In this document: piece by piece, positions 9,149-18,273 of the stretch
Numbering within the stretch: the first letter of the stretch is position 1
How the letters are laid out: every line of letters starts with the position of its first letter
Assembly (NCBI GenBank): GCA_016716265.1
Contig: JADJWQ010000006.1
Span: forward strand, 496,001 to 560,000
DNA: 64,000 nt
Reading direction: 5' to 3'
Source: Planctomycetota bacterium
GTDB lineage: Bacteria > Planctomycetota > UBA1135 > UBA2386
Translations under genes and position numbers: made by a program
The notes under the pieces: model-generated
What the model saw: only the letters and a program-made list of their open reading frames with translations
Database searches by the model: none
What the model was told of the DNA's origin: nothing

Positions 9149-10572
9149 CAGCGCGCCGCTCCCCCCGCCGCGCGGGTGTGCACCCAGGCCTGTGGCGGCT
9201 GTCGCAGCGGATCGACATGGCGCACGACGAACCGCGCGCCGTCGGTGGCCAGCACCGGACCGATCCACACGAAGGCCGGCAGGTCCGGGCCGTCGCCACC
9301 GGTCGCGAGCTGCGCGCCCCGGGTGAGCTCGACCGGCGGGGGCTCGTCGGCCGCGAGCGTCACGAGGTCGCCGTCGCGCGCGACGCAGCGCGCACGCAGC
9401 TCGACCGGCGCCCGCTCCGCCGTCGCGGGGACCAGCGTGAGGCTCCAGCGCCGCCCCGGCTGGCCGAACGCGGCGACCACCCCGGAGCCGAGGCCGGCGG
9501 CGTCGAGCACACCGAGCAACCGCTCGCCGTCGACGACCGCGGCGCCGCGCGGCAGCGGCCGCAGCACGGCGCCCGCGCAGGTCGCGAGCCAGCGCTCGCG
9601 CGTCGCGCCGGCGACGTCGAGCCGCAGCAGCTGGACCTCGTCGAGGCGGCCGCCCGCCAGCGGTCGCGCGTCGAGGGCAGCGCGCTGCGCGCGCTGCGCC
9701 AGCGCGCGGTCGGCGACCCACAGCACGACGAACGCCAGCGCGTCGGCGCGCTGGTCGGGCTCGACGTAGAGGCCGATCACCAGCGCGCGCTCGGGGCCGT
9801 CGCGGTAGCCGAACACGCGCAGCGTGCCGAGCCGCAGCCCGACCGGCAGCGCGCCGAGCGGATCATCCTCGAGCCCGCTGGTCCACACCGCGAACGGGCC
9901 CTGCCGCACCTCGGCAGCGAGGTACGGGTCGCCGAGCATCGCGAGCCGCAGCGGCCAGCGATCGATCGGCGCCGCCGGCTCGACGAGCGCTTCGAAGCTG
10001 CCGCGCTCACCGGCGTCGACGCGCACCGGCACGCGCCGCGGGCCGAACGGGCCGCCCGCGTCGTCGACGAGCCGCACCTGCGCGAGGCCGGCGAGCGGCT
10101 CGGGGCGGCCGTCGGCGTCGGTCGGCGGCAGGCCGTGCGGATCGAGGAACCCGAGCAGCGTGCCGTCGCGCGTCACGCTGTCCAACGCGCGCGGGCCGAG
10201 CATCGCGCGCGGCAGATCGAGCACGAGGCGCTCCGTGCGGCCCTCGCCGGGGCCGCGGCGGTCGACGACGCGCGCGACGACGGGCCACCAGTCGACCGGG
10301 ATCGCGGCAGGCCGGCGCGAGGCGGCGCGCTCGAGCTGCCGCAGCGCGGCCGTCACCCGCTCGCCGGCGAGCTCGCGGGCCTCCGCGGGTGCCGCGGCGG
10401 CACCGGGGCGCGGACCGACCACCGCGGCCCACGCGCGCAACGGGAGCAGCGCGACCGACGCCGCGACCGACTCGACCGCGCGCAGCGGCCCCGGCCGCAC
10501 GAGGCCGAGGAGTGCGACGACGAGGCCGGCGTACAGCGCGACCGGGAACGGCTGGTGGGTCCGGCTGCCCAT
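9148..10572 (-). CDS. mreC: Divergent MreC-like protein
   Basis: A 474-residue protein with one N-terminal membrane segment (PVALYAGLVVALLGLV), a helical stretch (about residues 50-85) and a long beta-rich periplasmic part. Two MreC-like features can be seen: repeated glycine-flanked beta segments (GQPGRRWSLTLVPA, LRARCVARDGDLVTL) and the terminal block ARFVVRHVDPLRQPPQAWV. It is longer than a typical MreC (about 280-370 residues) and the middle is unlike the textbook protein. Placement between mreB and mreD supports the call. MreC links cytoplasmic MreB filaments to PBP2 outside. The gap to mreB is 76 bases. Confidence 0.75.
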   Translation of the reverse strand: MGSRTHQPFPVALYAGLVVALLGLVRPGPLRAVESVAASVALLPLRAWAAVVGPRPGAAAAPAEARELAGERVTAALRQLERAASRRPAAIPVDWWPVVARVVDRRGPGEGRTERLVLDLPRAMLGPRALDSVTRDGTLLGFLDPHGLPPTDADGRPEPLAGLAQVRLVDDAGGPFGPRRVPVRVDAGERGSFEALVEPAAPIDRWPLRLAMLGDPYLAAEVRQGPFAVWTSGLEDDPLGALPVGLRLGTLRVFGYRDGPERALVIGLYVEPDQRADALAFVVLWVADRALAQRAQRAALDARPLAGGRLDEVQLLRLDVAGATRERWLATCAGAVLRPLPRGAAVVDGERLLGVLDAAGLGSGVVAAFGQPGRRWSLTLVPATAERAPVELRARCVARDGDLVTLAADEPPPVELTRGAQLATGGDGPDLPAFVWIGPVLATDGARFVVRHVDPLRQPPQAWVHTRAAGGAAR

Positions 10573-10648
10573 TGCGCCGGCTCGCGTCGGTCAGCGCCCC
10601 GGCCGCGGCCGCTGCGCGTGCGCCCGCGGCACGCGCGTCCAGCGCGAC

Positions 10649-11707
10649 TCACACGGCATCGTCGCCGCCCTCGAGGAAGCGCGAGTACAGGTCGAGGCCC
10701 TCGAGGAAGATGCCGGTGCCGCGTGCGACCGCCTCCAGCGGATTGGACGCGATGCGCGTCGGCAGCTCGGTCTCGCGCTCGATCAGCTCCGGCAGACCGC
10801 GCAGCAGGCTGCCGCCACCGCACATCGTGATGCCGGTCTGCACGAGGTCGGCGGAGAGCTCGGGCGGCGTCCGCTCGAGCACGGACTTGATCGCGTCGAG
10901 GATCTTGCGGATCGGCTCGGAGAGCGCCTCGCGCAGATCGATCGACGTGACGATCGCACGCCGCGGCAGACCGGTCAGCGAGTCGCGGCCGCGGATCTCG
11001 ACCTCGAGCTCCTCCTCGAGCGGCATTGCGGAGGCGGCCGCGATCTTCAGCCGCTCCGAGGTGATCTCGCCGATCAGCAGGTTGTACTTCGCGCGGATGT
11101 AATGGGCGATCGCGTCATTGAAGTCGTCGCCCGCCACGCGCAGGCAGACGGCTTCGACGACGTTGGCGAGCGAGATCACCGCGACCTCGGACGTGCCGCC
11201 GCCGATGTCGACCACCATGTGGCCCTGCGGCTCGTGGACCGGGATCTGCGCACCGAGCGCGGCCGCGGTCGGCTCGTCGATCAGGTAGACGCGGCGCGCA
11301 CCGGCGCGCTCGGCGCTGCCGATCACCGCGCGCTTCTCGACCGGCGTGATGCCCCAGGGCACCGCGATCACGACCTGCGGCTTCACGAAGTGACGCGAGG
11401 GCTGCACCTTCCTGATGAAGTAGCGCAGCATCTTCTCGGTGATCTCGAAGTCGGCGATCACGCCGCTCTTCATCGGCCGGATCGCCTGGAACTTCGGCGG
11501 CGTGCGCCCGATGTACTCGATCGCCGCGTCACCGACGGCGTTGCCGTCGAGCAGCACCTTCTTGGTGCCGGCCTGCACGGCGACGACCGAGGGCTCGTCG
11601 AGCACGATGCCGCGGTCGCGGACCGCCACCAGCGTGTTCGCGGTGCCGAGGTCGATGCCCATGTCGACCGAGAACCGGCTCATGAGCCACTCCAGTGGCT
11701 TGATCAT
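10649..11707 (-). CDS. mreB: Actin-like rod-shape protein MreB
   Basis: MreB polymerises on the inner membrane and guides the elongation machinery. Clear signatures are the phosphate-1 block (DMGIDLGTANTLVAV), phosphate-2 (MVVDIGGGTSEVAVISL), the PWGITPVEKRAV segment, and the adenosine motif (TGITMCGGGSLLRGL). The chosen ATG at 11707 gives 352 residues and has GGAGG four bases upstream. A GTG at 11710 sits directly on that site and is less likely. A third candidate, ATG at 11683 (MSRFSVDMGID), also has GGAG at a good distance. It is the first gene of the mreB-mreC-mreD-mrdA-rodA cluster. Confidence 0.97.
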   Translation of the reverse strand: MIKPLEWLMSRFSVDMGIDLGTANTLVAVRDRGIVLDEPSVVAVQAGTKKVLLDGNAVGDAAIEYIGRTPPKFQAIRPMKSGVIADFEITEKMLRYFIRKVQPSRHFVKPQVVIAVPWGITPVEKRAVIGSAERAGARRVYLIDEPTAAALGAQIPVHEPQGHMVVDIGGGTSEVAVISLANVVEAVCLRVAGDDFNDAIAHYIRAKYNLLIGEITSERLKIAAASAMPLEEELEVEIRGRDSLTGLPRRAIVTSIDLREALSEPIRKILDAIKSVLERTPPELSADLVQTGITMCGGGSLLRGLPELIERETELPTRIASNPLEAVARGTGIFLEGLDLYSRFLEGGDDAV

Positions 11708-12062
11708 CACCCCTCCACAGAGTCTCGCTTGCGTCGCCGATCGCGCGTGGGGCCGCTGACCGTCGGCCCGCCGCGATTCGGCCGCACCATACCAGAAGCA
11801 CCCCGGCGAGACGAACGCGGAAGCGCGCGACCGCGAGATCTCGTCACCGCAGGTCGACGGAGCGGCCGCCGAGCGTGGCCCGTGCGCAGGGACACCGGCC
11901 AGAGGAGGCGACGGGCAGCGGCGACGGGCAGCGGCGCGACGGCGCGGATGCGCGCGCTCACCGGCGACGAGGCCGGGCCGTCTCCGCTCGAGGCGGGAAC
12001 GAGCCTCGCGGCGCGCTGGACACGAGCAGCGTCGAGCCGCCCGCCGCGCGCGCGGCCCGGGC
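11708..12062. other. Intergenic region upstream of mreB
   Basis: This 355-base gap holds the likely mreB leader and promoter near 11786-11791. It also has a doubled GCGACGGGCAGCG near 11912-11937. No gene with convincing codon use is visible. Confidence 0.5.
11786..11791 (-). promoter_or_regulatory. Possible mreB -10 box TATGGT
   Basis: Read on the minus strand, TATGGT lies about 78 bases before the mreB ATG in otherwise very GC-rich DNA. It would give a leader of about 70 bases that ends in a strong GGAGG site. No convincing -35 box is seen. Confidence 0.35.
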
Positions 12063-12281
12063 TCAGAACCCGTAGTTCGAGCCGGCCATGTAGATCAGCA
12101 CCCAGGCACCGAGGGTGACCAGGCCGGCGCCGATCACGATGCCGTCGTCGATGTCCATGCCCTTCTTGACGATCTCGACACCCTGATCGTCGACGATCGA
12201 AACCTCGGCCTTCTTGGCGCGGGTGGCGGCGGCGGGCTTCGCCGTGCGAGTCGGGGCAGCAGCCTTCTTGGCGCGAGCCAT
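12063..12281 (-). CDS. Small Ala/Lys-rich single-pass membrane protein
   Basis: A 72-residue protein. The first 25 residues are Ala, Lys, Arg, Pro and Thr, resembling a histone-tail or ribosome-associated basic segment. The middle is a short acidic block (SIVDDQGVEIVKKGMDIDDG), and residues 50-66 form one membrane helix (VIGAGLVTLGAWVLIYM). The start is well supported by AGGAG five bases before the ATG. It lies on the same strand as the mre cluster and the coiled-coil gene upstream, so a role at the envelope or in cell shape is possible, but I do not recognise the family. Confidence 0.75.
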   Translation of the reverse strand: MARAKKAAAPTRTAKPAAATRAKKAEVSIVDDQGVEIVKKGMDIDDGIVIGAGLVTLGAWVLIYMAGSNYGF

Positions 12282-12514
12282 GGATACTCCTGTCGGTTGG
12301 TTGCGCGCTCGCCGCTGCGCCGCCCCACCGGGTCGTGGACCCGGGGGCCGCCCTCACCACCCTGCGACCGGTGCGGCGGTCGTCGGGGGCGGAGCGCGCA
12401 GCGGGCCGAGCCCGCGTGATTCGGTTGCGAAGACGATCCGCGCACCCTCGCCCGTCGCCGGCGCCGCGTCCACCGCGGCGACCCGGTCCGGCCGGAGCGC
12501 GCGACGCGGAAGCG

Positions 12515-13378
12515 TCAGTTGTAGGTGTTGGTCGAGGCCTGGTCGCCGACCGTGATCCGCGCGCCCTGCACGGTGCGCGTCACGCGGCAGAACGCGAAGT
12601 TGCCGTCGACCTCCTGCACCATCGCCTCACCCTTGTAGCCGGTCTCGCCGCTGAACACGGCGAAGCTGTAGCCACGCAGCACGTCCGCGCCGGTCGGGTT
12701 GCCGGTGATCAGGATCGTGACGAGCTTGCCGTCCGCGTCGACGCGCTGCACGGTGCCGTTGAGCGGCGGGACCGCGTCGACCAGCAGACCCGGCGCCTTG
12801 ACCTTGACGATCTCCAGCAGGATGTCCTTCTGACGGATCGTGTCGTCGCGCATCGCGACGGTCGCGGTCAGCTCGCCGATCTGATCCTGCAGCTGGGCCA
12901 TGCGATCGCGCGCGCGGCGCAGCTCGGCCTCCGACGCGACCTTGTCGGCCACCGCGGCATCGCGCGCCTGGCCGGCCTCGATCGACCGCTGCATCGCGAG
13001 CTGCGCGTTGCGGACCGCTTCCTGGATGCTCGACGACACCGTCGCGTAGTCGTCCTTCACCGCCTTGAGGTCACGCTCCATCTCGGTGAGGCGGTTGTCG
13101 AGCTCCTTGTTGCGCGTCTCCAGCGCCGTGTTGGCCTGCTCGGCGGCGACGCGCTGCTGCTCCGACAGCGTCAGCTGGCGCTCCTTCGCCTCCTTGTCCT
13201 TCTCGGCCGCGGTGACCTGGCGCAGCAAGTCGTCGATGCGACCGTCGGTCGTCGTCTTGAGGGAGGTGTATTCAGTCTTCCAGTGGGCGTCGCGCTCGAG
13301 GTAGACGCCCGCGTGGTAGAGGAACGCGCCCGCGAAGAACACGTTCAGGACGGCGAACACGCGGCCAATCGGACTCAT
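12515..13378 (-). CDS. Membrane-anchored coiled-coil protein with beta-rich C-terminus
   Basis: A 287-residue protein. Residues 5-27 are a signal anchor (GRVFAVLNVFFAGAFLYHAG), residues 35-185 a long coiled coil rich in Glu, Lys, Arg and Ala, and residues 190-287 a beta-rich domain with the pattern GTVQRVDADGKLVTILITGN and GARITVGDQAS. The arrangement of anchor, coil and small beta domain resembles MreC in outline. This may be chance or a shared theme in planctomycete wall proteins. The ATG at 13378 begins the hydrophobic anchor. The open frame continues upstream through a repeat tract to 13690, but that part is Arg/Ser/Pro-rich and not credible as protein. Confidence 0.8.
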   Translation of the reverse strand: MSPIGRVFAVLNVFFAGAFLYHAGVYLERDAHWKTEYTSLKTTTDGRIDDLLRQVTAAEKDKEAKERQLTLSEQQRVAAEQANTALETRNKELDNRLTEMERDLKAVKDDYATVSSSIQEAVRNAQLAMQRSIEAGQARDAAVADKVASEAELRRARDRMAQLQDQIGELTATVAMRDDTIRQKDILLEIVKVKAPGLLVDAVPPLNGTVQRVDADGKLVTILITGNPTGADVLRGYSFAVFSGETGYKGEAMVQEVDGNFAFCRVTRTVQGARITVGDQASTNTYN

Positions 13379-13816
13379 CGTGCCTGGATCTCGGTAGGGG
13401 TCTGAGCCGGCTTGCGCCGGGCGGAGGGGCTGGGCCGAACGATTGCTGGGCCAGACGGACCGACGCTGGACGGTTCGCTGCCGAGCGATTGGTTCTCTGG
13501 TGGACGGTTCTCTGGGAGACAGATCTCTGGGAGACGGATCTCTGGGAGACGGCTCCCGGCGAAAGAGCGACGCGACCTGGACTCGACACCATCCGGCACG
13601 ACGGTGCAGGTCACCGGAGTGCGCGGGGCTCGTGTCGGAACCGGGGAGGCGAAGGCCGATCGACGAGGGACGCGTCGATGCGAGACGCACGCGAGGTGTG
13701 CGAACCCGGCCTGCCGTGGGCGGTCCCGAGAACGAACGGCCACGCGGACCGCGCCGGTCGACGAGGGTGGACGACCGGCCCGATCGCTCGGGATCCTAAC
13801 GGGGCGGCAGAACGGG
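13379..13816. other. Intergenic region with a short tandem repeat
   Basis: This 438-base gap lies between the coiled-coil gene and lnt, both on the minus strand. Apart from the 15-base repeats at 13491-13550 I see no gene, and no clear promoter or terminator. Confidence 0.5.
13491..13550. repeat. Four 15-bp tandem repeats
   Basis: Four consecutive 15-base units read GGTTCTCTGGTGGAC, GGTTCTCTGGGAGAC, AGATCTCTGGGAGAC and GGATCTCTGGGAGAC. A degenerate fifth unit follows. They lie about 115 bases upstream of the minus-strand coiled-coil gene. Confidence 0.95.
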
Positions 13817-15418
13817 TCAAGGCTGCGTCGCGACGGGATTTCCCGCCGCGCGGCGACGCCTGCGGAGCGCACCGAGCAGCACCGCGCCGAACGGCACCAG
13901 TCCCGACAGCAGCGCGAGCGGTCCGAGCGCTGCGTGCACGCTGCCGAGCCGCCCCATCCCGCCCGGCCCCGGCTGCGCGTCGGCGAGCAGCACGCGGCCC
14001 CGCACGCCGGGGGCGAGTGGCAACATCCCGGCGATGCGGCCGCGGGCGTCGATGTGCGCGGTGCTGCCGTCGACCGTCGAGCGCAGCACCGGCGTCGCCG
14101 TCTCGATCGCGCGGCACACCGACATCGCGACCATCTGGTGCAGCTCGGCGCCGTGTCGGTACCAGGCCTCGTTGCTCGCGACGACCAGCGCGCGCGCGCC
14201 GCTCGCCACCGCGGCGCGCGCCGCGTCGTCGAACGCATTGTCGAAGCACAACAGCCCCGCGACCGGCACCCGCTCCGGCCCGACCGGCAACGGCGCGCGC
14301 ACCGAGCCGCCGGCCATGTCGGGCAGGTAGTGGAGCCGGACGCCGATCGCGGCGACCAGCGCCTCGAGCACGCCGCGCGGCAGCAGGTCGACGAACGGGA
14401 TGCGCTCGCCGCCCGGCACCGGATGGAGCTTCTCGTTCCAGCCGAGCAGGCGCCCGGCGCGATCGAACGCGGCGACCGCACCGCGGCTCCCGCCCTCGGC
14501 ACCGCCGAGCCGCGTGCCCGCCCACAGCTGCGCGCCGTCGGCCAGCACGGTCAGCGGACCGCGCGCGAGCACCTCGAGCCAGCTCGCGAGCGGCCCGGCG
14601 ACGTCGCCCGGCTCGCCGTCGACGAGTTCCCCCGGCAGCGCCCCTTCCGGCCACACCACCAGATCGGGCGCCGGGCCGGCCGCGTCGCCGAGCTGCCGCA
14701 TGGCGGTCGCGATCCCCGGCCAGGCCTCCTCGGCGAGCGACACCAACGGCGACAGCCCGAGCCCGTCGAGCCCCGGCTCGACGAGCGCGACGCGCAGCGG
14801 CCGCGCGACCGGCGCGCCCGGCGGGCGCGGCGGGGCGAACGCGCAGCCGGCACCCCAGGCGAGCAACGGCACGGCGACCTGCAGCAGCGCGCGCCGGAAC
14901 GGCGGCACGCCGAGCCGCCAGCCGCGCGCCAGCTCGACGAGCTGCGCCGCGAGCGTCGCCAGCAGCAGGTTGCCGAGCACCTCGCCGCCCCATGCGAGCG
15001 GGCCGAGCAGCGCGGGCCAATGGTAGAGCGCGTGGATCGGCTGCGCGTGCGGGTAGGGAATCTCGGGAACGTGCGACCGGATCCAGGCCGTGGCGGCCAC
15101 CCCGAGCCCGAATCCGAGCCCGCCGAGCCGGAAGCGCGCGAAGCTGCGCGCCCACGCCGCGGTCAGCGCGAAGTACAGGCCGCCGACCAGCCCGATCGCC
15201 ACCCATGCCGGGACGCTCACGAAGCGCAGTGACAGCGAGAAGCCGAGCAGGTGCGCGGCACCGACCAGGTAGGCCGACCCGTACGGGCGGCGCGCGGCGG
15301 TCACCAGCAGGTAGAGCAGCGCGAGCCCGGCGAGCACCAGCAGGCCGGCGCCGGGAAACGCGCCCGGTGGCGACGCGAGCGCCAGCGCGGCGAGCGTCGC
15401 GAGCGCGACCAGCAGCAT
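13817..15418 (-). CDS. lnt: Apolipoprotein N-acyltransferase
   Basis: Lnt adds the third acyl chain to lipoproteins in the inner membrane. The protein has about 533 residues. The first 190 carry several membrane segments, followed by a nitrilase-fold periplasmic domain. The catalytic triad is visible: Glu258 in WPEGALP, Lys330 in NEKLHPVPGGERIPF and Cys391 in GLLCFDNAF. A final hydrophobic helix precedes the Arg-rich tail. I chose the ATG at 15418. A TTG overlapping the moeA stop (15475) would add 19 Pro-rich residues and is possible. The presence of Lnt fits the many predicted lipoproteins in this window. Confidence 0.95.
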   Translation of the reverse strand: MLLVALATLAALALASPPGAFPGAGLLVLAGLALLYLLVTAARRPYGSAYLVGAAHLLGFSLSLRFVSVPAWVAIGLVGGLYFALTAAWARSFARFRLGGLGFGLGVAATAWIRSHVPEIPYPHAQPIHALYHWPALLGPLAWGGEVLGNLLLATLAAQLVELARGWRLGVPPFRRALLQVAVPLLAWGAGCAFAPPRPPGAPVARPLRVALVEPGLDGLGLSPLVSLAEEAWPGIATAMRQLGDAAGPAPDLVVWPEGALPGELVDGEPGDVAGPLASWLEVLARGPLTVLADGAQLWAGTRLGGAEGGSRGAVAAFDRAGRLLGWNEKLHPVPGGERIPFVDLLPRGVLEALVAAIGVRLHYLPDMAGGSVRAPLPVGPERVPVAGLLCFDNAFDDAARAAVASGARALVVASNEAWYRHGAELHQMVAMSVCRAIETATPVLRSTVDGSTAHIDARGRIAGMLPLAPGVRGRVLLADAQPGPGGMGRLGSVHAALGPLALLSGLVPFGAVLLGALRRRRRAAGNPVATQP

Positions 15419-15471
15419 CCGGCGCGGCGGCTGCCCCGCGGTCGGTGGCAACGCGGTCGGAGGCAACGCGC

Positions 15472-16743
15472 TCAACGGCGGTCTCCGCCCGCGTACGGCA
15501 CGAAGCGCACCTCGCGCAGCGCGGCGGGGTCGGCGTCGGCGGGCACCCGCGCGAAGCCGTCGCCGTCGAGCAGGCCGAACGGATCGCCGGACGGCCGCAG
15601 CGCGGCGAGCACCGCCTCGAGCACGCCGTCTTCCGCGACGCGCAGCGCGGCCGGGATCAGCTGCTCGCGCGCATTGCGCCGGAAGCGCACGCCGGCGGCG
15701 CGCGCGCGCAGCTCGACGACCGGCTCGGCGCCGGCCAACGCGCGGAGCAGCGGCGCGCCGAGCAGCTCGAACATCGTCACCGACGAGGCCGGGTTGCCCG
15801 GCAGCCCGAGCACGAGGCAGCGCACCGCGCCAGCCACCTCGCGCACGCCGAAGAACGTCGGGTGGCCCGGCTTCACGGCGACGCCGTGGAAGAGCCGCTC
15901 GACGCCGAGCTGCTGCAGCGTGCCGTGCACGAGGTCGTGGGTGCCCTTCGACACGCCGCCGATCGTCAGCAGCACGTCGTGCGCGAGCCCGCGCTCGAGG
16001 GCGGTGCGCAGCGCGGCCGGCTCGTCGGCGACGATGCCGAGCCGCGTCGGCAGCGCGCCGCACTCGATCGCCTTGGCGGCGAGCGCCCACGAGTTGCTGT
16101 CGCGCACCTGGTGCGGCGCCGGCTCGCTCGCCACGTCGACGACCTCGTCGCCGGTCGACACGATCGCGACGCGCGGCGCGGCGGCGACCGGCACCCGCAC
16201 GACGCCGAGCGCCGCCAGCGCGGCGACCTCGCTCGCCGCGATGCGGCGACCGCGCGCCAGCAGGCGCGCGCCCGCGGCGACCTCCGAGCCCTGCGGCCGG
16301 ATGTTGGCACCCGCCGGGACGTCGGCGCTGATCGTCACCTCGGCGCCGCCGAAGCCGTCGCTGTCCTCGACGCGCACGACGGTGTCGGCGCCGGCCGGCA
16401 CGACCCCGCCGGTCATGATGCGCACCGCCTCGCCGGCGCCGAGCGCCGCCGCGAACGGATGTCCCGCCAGCGCCGCGCCGACCACGTGGAAGCGCGCGCC
16501 GGCGCGCGCGCCGGTGCCGTCCGTGCGCAGCGCGAAGCCGTCCATCGCGGCGCGGTCGGTCGTCGGCCACGGGCCGGTGGCGACGACGTCGCGGGCCAGC
16601 GTGCGGCCGAGCGCGTCGAGCAACGGGACCTCCGCGCAGGTGTCCGTCGGCACGCGCGCCTGCGCGAGCACCAGCCGCCGCGCCTCGTCGAGAGACACGG
16701 TGCCACCGGCACCCGGCCCGCTAGACTGCTTCGCTTCGCTCAT
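15472..16743 (-). CDS. moeA: Molybdopterin molybdenumtransferase MoeA
   Basis: MoeA inserts molybdate into adenylylated molybdopterin to make the molybdenum cofactor in the cytosol. The 423-residue protein has the expected blocks: TTDRAAMDGFALR near residue 65, AIVSTGDEVVDVA, the GGVSKGTHDLV loop, VAVKPGHPTFFG and GLPGNPASSVTMFELL, then a C-terminal beta domain. The start at 16743 (MSEAKQSS) begins just before the first conserved region; the longer frame to 16866 is not supported. No other molybdenum cofactor gene is nearby, so its grouping with lnt is probably incidental. It is divergent from the RND adaptor gene across 185 bases. Confidence 0.96.
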   Translation of the reverse strand: MSEAKQSSGPGAGGTVSLDEARRLVLAQARVPTDTCAEVPLLDALGRTLARDVVATGPWPTTDRAAMDGFALRTDGTGARAGARFHVVGAALAGHPFAAALGAGEAVRIMTGGVVPAGADTVVRVEDSDGFGGAEVTISADVPAGANIRPQGSEVAAGARLLARGRRIAASEVAALAALGVVRVPVAAAPRVAIVSTGDEVVDVASEPAPHQVRDSNSWALAAKAIECGALPTRLGIVADEPAALRTALERGLAHDVLLTIGGVSKGTHDLVHGTLQQLGVERLFHGVAVKPGHPTFFGVREVAGAVRCLVLGLPGNPASSVTMFELLGAPLLRALAGAEPVVELRARAAGVRFRRNAREQLIPAALRVAEDGVLEAVLAALRPSGDPFGLLDGDGFARVPADADPAALREVRFVPYAGGDRR

Positions 16744-16928
16744 CGTCGACTCCAGGTGCGCCGCGCGGCAACCGCCGGTGACGCCCGCGCGAAGACCGCC
16801 CGCAGACCGCGATCCGGCGCCGCGGCCCGCGTCTCCGCTGCCACCCACGTATACGAACGGGCGCACCGAGGCCAGCGTCGACGCCGGCCGCGCCGTCCGA
16901 CCCGACCCGCCTGAGGAGCCCCAGAACC

Positions 16929-18209
16929 TTGGAATCGCCCGCCCGGCCCCGCCTGCAACGCCCCCGGCGCACGGCCCGCCCGCTCACCGCCGCCACGGCT
17001 GTCGCCGCCCTGCTCGCCGCGTGCAGCCCCGGCAATGCGGCGGGCGGCGAAGCCCAGCCGAAGCGCGGCGACCCCGAGGTGCAGACGCCGCTGGTGCGGG
17101 TCGCGCCGGTCGAGGTGCGACCGGTGCGCCGCGTGATCGAGACGACCGGCTACCTGGAGTCCGAGCACCGCGTCGTCGTGCTGCCCGAGGTCGCCGGCCG
17201 CGTCGAGCAGGTGCTGGTCGACGAGGGGCAGCACGTCGACAAGGGCGAGCTGCTCGCCCAGCTCGACGACCGCGAGGCGCGCGCCAGCGTGCGGCAGGTC
17301 GAGGTGCAGCTCGCCGACCGCCGCGTGCGGCTCGAGCTCGCGCAGGTCGAGCGCGACGCCGCCGCACGGCGCGTCGAGCAGGCGCGCATCGAGCGCGACA
17401 AGGCGCAGGCACAGCACCAGCGCAACCTCGAGATCGATCCCGGGCTGATCTCCGAGAAGGAGCTCGAGGACAGCAAGTTCGCGCTCGACGCCGCCGCCGA
17501 GGCGCTCGGCGTCGCCGAGCTGCAGAAGCGCAAGGCCGAGCTCGAGGCCGAGGCCGCCGAGAACACGATCCACGAGCTCGAGGCGCGTCTCGACGCCGAG
17601 AACATCCGGCTCGCCGACCATCGGATCGTCGCGCCGATCGAGGGCGTCGTCGTCGAGCGCTTCGTGCGCGGCGGCGAGGCGGTCTCCACGCAGACGCAGC
17701 TGTTCGTCGTGGTCGACCAGGACGACCTGCTGTGCTACCTGCGCCGGCCGCAGCGCGAGCTGCCGCTGATCCGCGACGCGAAGCACGTCACGTTCACGAC
17801 CGACGCCGTCCCGGACCGCGAGTTCGTCGCGAACATCGACGTGATCCTGCCGGTCGTCGACCAGGACACCGGCTCGTTCCGCGTGCGCGTGCGCGTCGGC
17901 CACGGCGACGACGGCGCCGAGCTGCTGCGCCCCGGCATGTTCGTCCGCGCGCGCATCCTGACCGAGGAGCAGCGCGACGCGGTGATGGTGCCGAAGGCGG
18001 CGGTGCTCAACGAGGGCACGCAGTCGATCGTGTTCGCGGTGCGCGACGGCGTCGCCCGCCGCGTCGTGCTGGTCACCGGCATCGAGGAGCGCGACCACGT
18101 CGAGTCGCTGGACCGCGGCGAGTTCGGGCTCGCGGCCGGCGACCAGGTCGTCGTCAGCGGCCAGGCGAGCCTGCGCGACAACACCGCGGTCGAGCTCGCC
18201 GAGGAGTGA
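16929..18209 (+). CDS. RND efflux periplasmic adaptor lipoprotein
   Basis: A 426-residue membrane fusion protein (HlyD/AcrA family). It has a lipoprotein signal with the lipobox LLAAC (Cys32), a lipoyl/barrel-sandwich half (HRVVVLPEVAGRVEQVLVDE), a long alpha-hairpin (about residues 125-220), the second lipoyl half (DHRIVAPIEGVVVERFV), and beta-barrel and membrane-proximal domains. It connects an inner-membrane RND pump to an outer-membrane channel. The only suitable start is TTG at 16929; GAGGAG lies 12 bases upstream, somewhat far. It is followed by two RND permease genes in the same orientation, with no outer-membrane factor next to them. Confidence 0.9.
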   Translation: MESPARPRLQRPRRTARPLTAATAVAALLAACSPGNAAGGEAQPKRGDPEVQTPLVRVAPVEVRPVRRVIETTGYLESEHRVVVLPEVAGRVEQVLVDEGQHVDKGELLAQLDDREARASVRQVEVQLADRRVRLELAQVERDAAARRVEQARIERDKAQAQHQRNLEIDPGLISEKELEDSKFALDAAAEALGVAELQKRKAELEAEAAENTIHELEARLDAENIRLADHRIVAPIEGVVVERFVRGGEAVSTQTQLFVVVDQDDLLCYLRRPQRELPLIRDAKHVTFTTDAVPDREFVANIDVILPVVDQDTGSFRVRVRVGHGDDGAELLRPGMFVRARILTEEQRDAVMVPKAAVLNEGTQSIVFAVRDGVARRVVLVTGIEERDHVESLDRGEFGLAAGDQVVVSGQASLRDNTAVELAEE

Positions 18210-18273
18210 TCGACACCCGCGCCCAACCGCCATCCCGAACCCCGCAGAGCCCGGTCCGCAGCCCGCCGCGCGC

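Noticed and set aside
13379..13690. N-terminal extension of the coiled-coil gene through the repeat
   Set aside because: The extension is Arg/Ser/Pro-rich, reads through the 15-base tandem repeat and would bury the signal anchor. The ATG at 13378 is better.
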